From Kiritimatiellales bacterium (GTDB lineage: Bacteria; Verrucomicrobiota; Kiritimatiellia; Kiritimatiellales; Pontiellaceae), in the NCBI GenBank assembly GCA_015486775.1, contig WFRA01000177.1, forward strand, positions 1-5,604: a stretch of DNA of 5,604 bases. The letters run 5' to 3'. Below are positions 1 through 4,753 of this stretch, piece after piece. A model generated the notes under the pieces. It made no database searches and was not told where the DNA came from. It was given only the letters and a program-made list of their open reading frames with translations. A program made the position numbers and the translations under genes. Every line of letters starts with the position of its first letter. Position 1 is the first letter of the stretch.

Positions 1-1807
1 CTCCGTGGGCGACGAAGACGGGATAGGGAATCTTGCTTCCATTCTTCAGGCTCACCGCGAGCATGTAGGAGCCTTTTCTTATGTCCGCAATCTGGATCGG
101 AGGTTTTGCGCGCTCGATTGGGTCGCCCATCAACAGGCGCGTTTTGCCATCGTACAGCGGCAGGATCTCGACAAGATCCACCCCGTTGGAACCGGTGACG
201 GAGAGGCTTCCGTCCCCGTCGATCTCCCGCTGGATATCGGCAAAGTAGGCGGGGGCGCGGGGGTTGGAGACGCCCATTTGCTGGAGGTCTAGCTTGATTT
301 CGTCATGGAGCTGCTGCGCCTCGGCATAGGCTTTCCGGTAGAGGGCGAAATCGATGCGGTTGGTCACGACCTGGATATAGCCATCCACCACGGCGTGTTT
401 GTGGCGATAGGGTTCCGGCACGCTCTGGTAGAGGGAAAGCGCCACGCTGAAGCGGGTCGAGATCTTGGAGAGCAAACCATCGAGCAGCGCAGTGGAATCG
501 AGCTCGTCCTGGCTTTTTTCCTTCGCCTCGGTGGTGGCGGCAATGCGGGCGAGATGGTCGTAGACCTCCCGGGCCTGCCGCTCCAGCCCCTCGGCCTCGC
601 CCCGCAGGGCGGCGGCCTTGCGCACGTTGCTCGAATAGGTGCCGAAGAGCATGGCGCGCTGGCCGCCGAAGGCGAGCAGCAGCGCCGCGCACACGGCGGC
701 CGCCACGCTTGACTTGACCGGGTTGCGCTTGCAGGTGCGCCAAAAGCGCTCCAGCCGGGGCGCCTTGTAGGCGCTCACCTCGAAGTTCCCGATATAGTTG
801 CGGATGTCCTGCGCCAGCTTTTCCACCGAGGGGTAGCGGTTCATCGGATGCCGCTCCATCGCCTTGAGGCAGACGGCCTCCAGCTCGCGCGGTATGTTCA
901 ATTCCGGGCGGCGCTTGCGCGGCGGGTCGAAGTTCCCTTCCTTGACATTGTTCAAGAGCCGCCGAAGCTGGGTTTTCTCGAACGGCGGGCAGCGGGCGAG
1001 AATGTGGTAGAGAATGGCGCCGAGGCTGTAGACATCGCTCCGGGCGTCGATCTCTCCGATGCGCCCCTCGGCCTGCTCCGGCGACATGTAGTTGGGCGTT
1101 CCCGAGACCGCCCCTTCCAAGGTTCGGGAACCGGTATCGAATTCGTCCATCCGCAGGTGGATGCTGCTTTTCGCCCCCTCGTCCTCCTCGCCAATGTTCT
1201 TCACCAGCCCCCAGTCGAGAACCAGAACCTCACCGAACTCCCCGATCATGATGTTGGCCGGCTTGAGGTCGCGGTGGACCACCCCCTTGCTGTGGGCGAA
1301 CGAGACCCCGTTGCAGACCGAAAGGAAAACCTCGAGCAGGAAGTTGAGCGGATAGCTCGATTCGTAGAAGGCCGGGTTGGCCTCCAGCTTGTCGAGGATC
1401 TCCTTGAGGTCTTCGCCCTCGACCTTCTTCATCGTGAAATAGATCCCGAAATCCTCGGCCACCCCCATCTCGTGAACCGGCATGATGTTGGGGTGTTCAA
1501 GCTGGGCGGTTCCGCGCGCCTCCTTCAGGAAGCGATCCACCACCTCTTCCTCGTCCCGGAAATGCTCCTTGAGCGACTTGATGGCCACTTCGCGCCCCAG
1601 CAACGTGTCGCGGGCGCTATGCACCTCCCCGAACGACCCCTTGCCCAGCGGCTCGATCCCCGTGTAGTGGGCGGCGCCCTTCCCCTTCTTGATGGAAAGC
1701 ACCTGCTTTACGTTTCCGAAATCGAGCGACGCCGACCCCTTCGAGGCGGTACCGGACGTGCCGGTCGGCTCCCCACCGGATCCATCATCGGGTCTGTCCA
1801 TATCCAT
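1..1807 (-). CDS. Transmembrane Ser/Thr protein kinase, C-terminus outside the window
   Basis: Hanks-type kinase; 602 residues are visible and the frame stays open through base 1. Seen: a Gly/Ser-rich N-terminal extension (1-45), glycine loop GKGSFGEV (55-62), VAIK lysine K77, helix-C E96, catalytic HRDLKPAN (178-185), DWG (198-200) where most kinases have DFG, activation segment GTPNYMSPE (236-244), and SDVYSLG (257-263). One hydrophobic segment (about 366-382) would anchor it in the inner membrane with the kinase in the cytoplasm. After it come a helical, coiled-coil-like stretch (about 395-530) and a beta-rich PEGA-like segment (about 533-602). Start ATG 1807 is preceded by AGAGG eight bases upstream; the in-frame ATG at 1801 is the alternative. 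In related PVC-group proteins this layout continues into a formylglycine-generating-enzyme-like (FGE/SUMF1) domain; that part is inferred. All catalytic residues except the DFG Phe are standard, so it is probably active. Its substrate is unknown. Confidence 0.95.
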   Translation of the reverse strand, partial: MDMDRPDDGSGGEPTGTSGTASKGSASLDFGNVKQVLSIKKGKGAAHYTGIEPLGKGSFGEVHSARDTLLGREVAIKSLKEHFRDEEEVVDRFLKEARGTAQLEHPNIMPVHEMGVAEDFGIYFTMKKVEGEDLKEILDKLEANPAFYESSYPLNFLLEVFLSVCNGVSFAHSKGVVHRDLKPANIMIGEFGEVLVLDWGLVKNIGEEDEGAKSSIHLRMDEFDTGSRTLEGAVSGTPNYMSPEQAEGRIGEIDARSDVYSLGAILYHILARCPPFEKTQLRRLLNNVKEGNFDPPRKRRPELNIPRELEAVCLKAMERHPMNRYPSVEKLAQDIRNYIGNFEVSAYKAPRLERFWRTCKRNPVKSSVAAAVCAALLLAFGGQRAMLFGTYSSNVRKAAALRGEAEGLERQAREVYDHLARIAATTEAKEKSQDELDSTALLDGLLSKISTRFSVALSLYQSVPEPYRHKHAVVDGYIQVVTNRIDFALYRKAYAEAQQLHDEIKLDLQQMGVSNPRAPAYFADIQREIDGDGSLSVTGSNGVDLVEILPLYDGKTRLLMGDPIERAKPPIQIADIRKGSYMLAVSLKNGSKIPYPVFVAHG

Positions 1808-1825
1808 AAGAGATTCCTCTTCCGG

Positions 1826-1858
1826 GGAACTTGCAAAACCTCTTGGTTTTACTGTTCC
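1826..1858 (-). promoter_or_regulatory. Hairpin in the kinase mRNA leader
   Basis: On the minus strand GGAAC pairs with GTTCC (outer 5 bp) and AAAACC with GGTTTT (inner 6 bp) around an AAGA loop, with a small internal loop between the two stems. It lies just upstream of the kinase ribosome binding site, with no T-run after it, so it could affect mRNA stability or translation rather than terminate transcription. Its descending arm GGTTTTGCAAG is identical over 11 bases to an arm of the terminator hairpin at 1959-1991. The function is not known. Confidence 0.45.
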
Positions 1859-1866
1859 AGTTGATG

Positions 1867-1935
1867 GTTGATAGGTTGCCGATTGGTGGGATGTCCGGGG
1901 CAACCCGTTTGTTTTCTCAATCCTGCCCTATCAAC
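1867..1935. other. Interrupted inverted repeat in the 1808-2004 intergenic region
   Basis: The continuous 14-base arm GTTGATAGGTTGCC (1867-1880) is matched in two pieces: GGCAACC (1899-1905) and TATCAAC (1929-1935), with 23 unpaired bases between them. It would lie in the kinase leader RNA. No convincing -35/-10 pair for the kinase was found in this region and it contains no credible gene. It may be a structured leader or chance. Confidence 0.25.
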
Positions 1936-1946
1936 AAACAACCATG

Positions 1947-1991
1947 AACAAAACAACTGCCTCTTGCAAAACCAAGGGTTTTGCAAGAGGC
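1947..1991 (-). terminator. Rho-independent terminator of the rubredoxin-like gene
   Basis: A perfect 15-bp stem (arms 1959-1973 and 1977-1991) closes on a 3-base loop. Read on the minus strand it is followed by AGTTGTTTTGTT, a T-rich tail. It begins 13 bases after the stop codon of the rubredoxin-like gene, as expected of an intrinsic terminator. On the plus strand the hairpin is followed by C-rich sequence, so it should act only leftward. It separates the rubredoxin-like gene from the kinase downstream in the same direction. Confidence 0.8.
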
Positions 1992-2004
1992 TCTTCCGGC
2001 ACCC

Positions 2005-2337
2005 CTATCCCCACTTGCCCTTGGCCATGTGGCCCTGCATTTCGGTCATGGAGAGCTTCATCTGGACATAGGAGGCGTTCAGGCTCTTCTCGAACACATC
2101 CACGCACCCCGGATCGAGCGCATCTTCGATGCCCGCCTCGCAGACCCGCTCGATCTGGCGTGCCAGGTCGATCAGCTGGGCGTGCAGCGCGTTGGTGTTG
2201 CGCGAACGTTCGACCAGGTTGGCCGCCGCCTCGTCAAGCGCGGTAAAATCCGATCCCTTCGCCCCGCACTTCGGGCAGGTGTCGCAAACGTCGTCGCCGT
2301 CGTGGATATAACCGCAGATACACTTCCATTTTTTCAT
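2005..2337 (-). CDS. Rubredoxin-like domain protein with helical C-terminus
   Basis: 110 residues. The N-terminus (2-34) resembles the rubredoxin module at the end of rubrerythrins: WKC-I-CGYIHDG followed by CPKCG (21-25), expected to bind one iron through four cysteines and to work in electron transfer or peroxide/oxygen defence. The first knuckle is CxCG (C6, C8) rather than CxxCG, and there is an extra cysteine at C18. Residues 35-110 look all-helical, with two further cysteines (C66, C78). They lack a recognisable ferritin-like ExxH pair, so this is not a rubrerythrin. The start is well supported: AGGAGG lies 6 bases before the ATG. The gene is followed by a strong terminator and is transcribed away from the NIF3 gene, so it is probably monocistronic. 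The physiological partner is unknown. Confidence 0.85.
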   Translation of the reverse strand: MKKWKCICGYIHDGDDVCDTCPKCGAKGSDFTALDEAAANLVERSRNTNALHAQLIDLARQIERVCEAGIEDALDPGCVDVFEKSLNASYVQMKLSMTEMQGHMAKGKWG

Positions 2338-2454
2338 TTCAGTCCTCCTGTTTGTTAAGTCAACTAACTGCCGTCAGTCTAGGTCGAACGCATGGAATTG
2401 CAAGGACTACGCGCAGGATTAATGGATTTCGCTTTCCGCACCTGCACGGGTGTG

Positions 2455-2460
2455 CATAAT
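2455..2460 (+). promoter_or_regulatory. Possible -10 element of the NIF3-family gene
   Basis: CATAAT matches the TATAAT consensus at five of six positions and ends 7 bases before the preferred ATG at 2468. Transcription would then begin at or next to the start codon. No good -35 is seen 16-18 bases upstream. The rest of the 2338-2467 divergent gap holds the Shine-Dalgarno of the rubredoxin-like gene and nothing else I can support. Confidence 0.25.
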
Positions 2461-2467
2461 GTGCCGT

Positions 2468-3250
2468 ATGAAACTTCAGTCCATTGTTCAGACATTGGAA
2501 AGCATCGCGCCGCCCGCGCTGGCGGAGGAGTGGGACAACGTCGGCCTGCTGATCAATCCGCCGCGCCCGCGCAACGTGAAAAAAATCCTACTCACCATCG
2601 ACCTGACCGAGGCGGTGGCCGACGAGGCGGTTTCGGCCAAGGTCGACCTGATCGTGGCCTACCATCCCATTCTCTTCCGCCCCGCCCGCCGATTGGATAC
2701 AACCAACGCCTACGACCGCACGATAATGAAGCTGATCCAGAAAAACGTGGCCGTCTACTCCCCGCACACCGCGCTCGATGCGGTGGCTGGCGGCGTGAAC
2801 GACTGGCTGGCCGAGGGCGTTGGTGCGGGCGAGATTTCCGTTCTCCAACCTTTGGAAAATTCCGGCGCGGGGCAGGGGCGGCTGGTAGAGCTCGCCAAAC
2901 CGGTCAAGCTCAAGACCCTGGCGCAGCGGATCAAGAAATACTTGGGGCTCAAGTCCGTGCGGATTGCCCCAGCCGCAGGAAATGCCCCGATCCGGACGAT
3001 CGCGCTCTGCGCCGGTGCCGGGACGGAAGCGTTCAAGGGGATCGAAGCCGACTGTTTCCTGACCGGTGAAATGAGCCACCACAACATACTCTCCGCCACC
3101 CTTGGAGGCGCGCACGTCATTCTCTGCGAGCATACCAACACCGAGCGCGGCTATCTTCCGGTGTTTGGAAAGATTCTCCGCAAAGCGCTGGGCAAGGGAG
3201 TGGAAATCATCGTCTCTGCCATCGATGCTGATCCCTTGCAGACCTATTGA
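2468..3250 (+). CDS. NIF3/YbgI-family dinuclear metal-binding protein
   Basis: 260 residues, the normal length for the short form of the family. The N-terminus carries the family signature EEWDNVGLL (20-28). Metal-site motifs follow: AYHP (64-67), SPHTALDA (98-105, with D104), and near the C-terminus CEHTNTERGYL (220-230, with H222 and E226). These correspond to the ligands of the two-metal site in the ring-shaped hexamers typified by E. coli YbgI. The first His of the usual HHP is Tyr here, and the block YHPILFRP...SPHTALDA...GVNDWLAEG looks more like eukaryotic NIF3L1 than YbgI. ATG 2468 is chosen because family members begin just before this point; GTG 2450 and ATG 2459 are in frame alternatives. 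No Shine-Dalgarno is visible. The biochemical role of the family is unsettled; GTP cyclohydrolase I type 2 is a common but doubtful database name. Confidence 0.93.
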   Translation: MKLQSIVQTLESIAPPALAEEWDNVGLLINPPRPRNVKKILLTIDLTEAVADEAVSAKVDLIVAYHPILFRPARRLDTTNAYDRTIMKLIQKNVAVYSPHTALDAVAGGVNDWLAEGVGAGEISVLQPLENSGAGQGRLVELAKPVKLKTLAQRIKKYLGLKSVRIAPAAGNAPIRTIALCAGAGTEAFKGIEADCFLTGEMSHHNILSATLGGAHVILCEHTNTERGYLPVFGKILRKALGKGVEIIVSAIDADPLQTY

Positions 3251-3337
3251 TCCAATACCAAAGCCATTTCGGCAATACTCCAGTAACGATACTCTGTCCG
3301 CATCCTATTGGGTGCCTCGGTGTGATTTGAGGCAACT

Positions 3338-3365
3338 CGGAGGGTGACGAGGAACCCCGTTTTTT
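3338..3365 (+). terminator. Possible weak terminator after the NIF3-family gene
   Basis: An imperfect stem, CGG-A-GG pairing with CCCCG (3338-3343 with 3355-3359), is followed directly by six T residues (3360-3365). A second small hairpin, TGCCTC/GAGGCA, lies just upstream at 3313-3334. The T-run overlaps the area of the predicted promoter for the next gene. The stem is short and bulged, so termination is uncertain. Confidence 0.35.
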
Positions 3366-3366
3366 C

Positions 3367-3394
3367 TTGAAAGTCGTTGGCCGAACTGTATCTT
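3367..3394 (+). promoter_or_regulatory. Sigma70-type promoter for the ROK regulator
   Basis: TTGAAA (3367-3372, five of six to consensus) is separated by 16 bases from TATCTT (3389-3394, four of six). A start near 3401 would give a leader of about 50 bases before the ATG at 3451. Confidence 0.5.
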
Positions 3395-3407
3395 TCGCCC
3401 GTTCCAG

Positions 3408-3433
3408 TGCTTGGTGGTGACGGGTTCCAAGCA
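3408..3433 (+). promoter_or_regulatory. Inverted repeat in the ROK gene leader, candidate operator or hairpin
   Basis: TGCTTGG (3408-3414) and CCAAGCA (3427-3433) are perfect 7-base complements 12 bases apart. They sit between the predicted transcription start and the ribosome binding site (GGAAGGAG, 3436-3443). As DNA this could be an autoregulatory operator; as RNA, a hairpin that limits ribosome access. A GTTCCA direct repeat (3401-3406, 3424-3429) overlaps it. Confidence 0.35.
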
Positions 3434-3450
3434 TCGGAAGGAGTAATCCC

Positions 3451-4623
3451 ATGGCAACCGCTATCCCCGACTACATCAAGAAACGCTACGCCTTCGGGGA
3501 TCTGACAAGTTCCCTCAGTCTGCTGCGCATGGTCGACGAACGGGGTCAGGTTACTCAGGCGCAGGTTGTCGAAGCTTTGGGGATTTCGCAGGGATCCTGT
3601 AGCGTCCATTTCCGGAAGCTGGAACATGCTGGCCTGATCCGCCGCATGGATTGCGTTCCTACGGGGCGGCGGGGTAGGTCGACCGTTGTCTGGGAGCTGG
3701 ACAGCGAGAGAAACTACTGCCTCTTGCTACTGTTTTCCGCGCCCAAGCTCTATGCCTCGCTGGTCGATTTTTCGGGGAAGACGGTGCTGGAGAGGCGGGA
3801 GAAGGTGGCCGATATTCCAGATCGGGAGATACTCGAAAGCAGAATCGAGCTCTTTATGGAGGAGGCACTTGGCCATGCAAAGCAAACCGGTGGGCATGTT
3901 CGGCAGGCTTTTGTCGGTATGCCGGGCATTCTAGACCCGCATACCGGGGTCGTTGTCAGCTCGGAAACCTTTCCCGCTTTCAACGGCATGGATTTCAAGG
4001 CGTTTATGCAGCGGCAGGGGTTGCCCTGCCGCCTGCTTGGGTTAGGGTTCTACCACGGGGAGATTCGCCATCTGCCCCCCGACACGCACGCCTTCATTCT
4101 CGACTGGAACTTTGGCGTGGGTGCCGTGGCGGGAGTGGGGGAGCGGGTGATTTCCCAGACCAACAAGGATTCAATGCTTTCGCAGGCCGGGCATGTGATT
4201 ATTGTGCGGGATGGCCGTCCCTGCCACTGCGGGAAAAAGGGCTGCCTCGAAGCCTATGCCGGCGGCTGGGCGATGATCGAGACCCTGGGGGACGGAAATG
4301 TCCGGAACGTGGAGGATTTCTGTGATGCGGTGCTGGGCGGAAACGAAAAGGCTTTGGAAATCGCAAAGGAGGCGGCCTTCACCCTAGGCAAGGCGCTGAC
4401 GTGGTCACTGCAGGTGATGCAGAGCAAGCGGCTGGTCGTTTCCGGCCCGCTGTCGCGCATATTTCCCCTAGTGCGGGGTGAGTTTATCGAGGGGCTTTCG
4501 ACCATTTTTACCGAGGCCAGGATTGCGGAACTCGATCCGGTTCCCAGCAAGGATCCCTTTGCCGCCATGCAGTACGGTTCCTACCGTTGCGCCCGCCGCC
4601 AGTTTTTTTACCCCGACGAGTAG
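3451..4623 (+). CDS. ROK-family transcriptional regulator (NagC/XylR type)
   Basis: 390 residues, typical of ROK repressors. Residues about 20-82 form a winged helix: recognition helix around GISQGSCSVHFRKLEHAGLI and wing GRRGRSTVVWEL. Residues 85-385 are the ROK sugar-binding fold, with GMPGILDPHTGVV (156-168), FGVGAV (221-226), and the zinc motif GH...CHCGKKGCLEAYAGG, with H248, C258, C260 and C265 as ligands. The catalytic NDAN block of ROK kinases is replaced: alignment back from GE (203-204) puts Leu196 where the catalytic Asp should be. It should therefore bind a sugar or sugar derivative without phosphorylating it and alter DNA binding in response. Start ATG 3451 has GGAAGGAG seven bases upstream. 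The secreted LamG gene follows in the same direction with an operator-like palindrome between, which makes that gene the likeliest target. The effector cannot be named from sequence. Confidence 0.93.
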   Translation: MATAIPDYIKKRYAFGDLTSSLSLLRMVDERGQVTQAQVVEALGISQGSCSVHFRKLEHAGLIRRMDCVPTGRRGRSTVVWELDSERNYCLLLLFSAPKLYASLVDFSGKTVLERREKVADIPDREILESRIELFMEEALGHAKQTGGHVRQAFVGMPGILDPHTGVVVSSETFPAFNGMDFKAFMQRQGLPCRLLGLGFYHGEIRHLPPDTHAFILDWNFGVGAVAGVGERVISQTNKDSMLSQAGHVIIVRDGRPCHCGKKGCLEAYAGGWAMIETLGDGNVRNVEDFCDAVLGGNEKALEIAKEAAFTLGKALTWSLQVMQSKRLVVSGPLSRIFPLVRGEFIEGLSTIFTEARIAELDPVPSKDPFAAMQYGSYRCARRQFFYPDE

Positions 4624-4665
4624 CGGGCGGGAATCCGAGCGGGAAGCTAAAAATTCGTACATTAA

Positions 4666-4681
4666 TATTGCGTACGCAATA
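4666..4681. promoter_or_regulatory. Perfect 16-bp palindrome, candidate ROK operator
   Basis: TATTGCGTACGCAATA is its own reverse complement. It lies in an AT-rich island (about 4648-4688) within otherwise GC-rich DNA, 72 bases before the LamG gene. AT-rich arms around a GC-rich core are the general pattern of NagC/Mlc-type ROK operators. A CGTAC copy also occurs 16 bases upstream of the central one (4656-4660, 4672-4676). No T-run follows on either strand, which argues against a terminator. A LacI- or GntR-type regulator encoded elsewhere is an alternative user. Confidence 0.5.
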
Positions 4682-4695
4682 AAAATATGGCAGAC

Positions 4696-4730
4696 CGTTC
4701 GTTGCCATGGGCGGTGAATCGTTCGCTGCC
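4696..4730 (+). repeat. Short imperfect direct repeat in the LamG gene leader
   Basis: CGTTCGTTGCC (4696-4706) and CGTTCGCTGCC (4720-4730) match at 10 of 11 positions, offset by 24 bases, between the palindrome and the ribosome binding site. It may be a paired protein-binding site or chance. Confidence 0.25.
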
Positions 4731-4753
4731 GGCACGAAGGAGAGGGGCAGAGA

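Noticed and set aside
305..712. Plus-strand open frame of 135 codons
   Set aside because: Antisense to the membrane-proximal part of the kinase, with no ribosome binding site and no recognisable domain.
848..1864. Plus-strand open frame of 338 codons
   Set aside because: It is antisense to the kinase, whose motifs are unmistakable; its translation shows no family signature and arises from GC-rich codon use.
1868..2071. Short plus-strand open frame over the terminator hairpin
   Set aside because: Crosses a strong inverted repeat and the 3' end of the rubredoxin-like gene; no plausible protein features.
1981..2358. Plus-strand open frame of 125 codons
   Set aside because: It begins inside the terminator hairpin and is antisense to the rubredoxin-like gene, which has a good start site and cysteine motifs.
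2392..3069. Plus-strand open frame of 225 codons in another frame over the NIF3 gene
   Set aside because: Low-complexity Arg/Gly-rich translation; the overlapping NIF3 frame has all family motifs.
2588..3133. Minus-strand open frame of 181 codons
   Set aside because: Antisense to the NIF3-family gene, with no motif and no ribosome binding site.
3252..3311. CCAATA/TATTGG inverted pair after the NIF3-family gene
   Set aside because: Only six bases over a 48-base gap; expected by chance.
4666..4681. Palindrome as a terminator of the ROK gene
   Set aside because: It has no loop and no T-run on the plus strand, so an operator is more likely.
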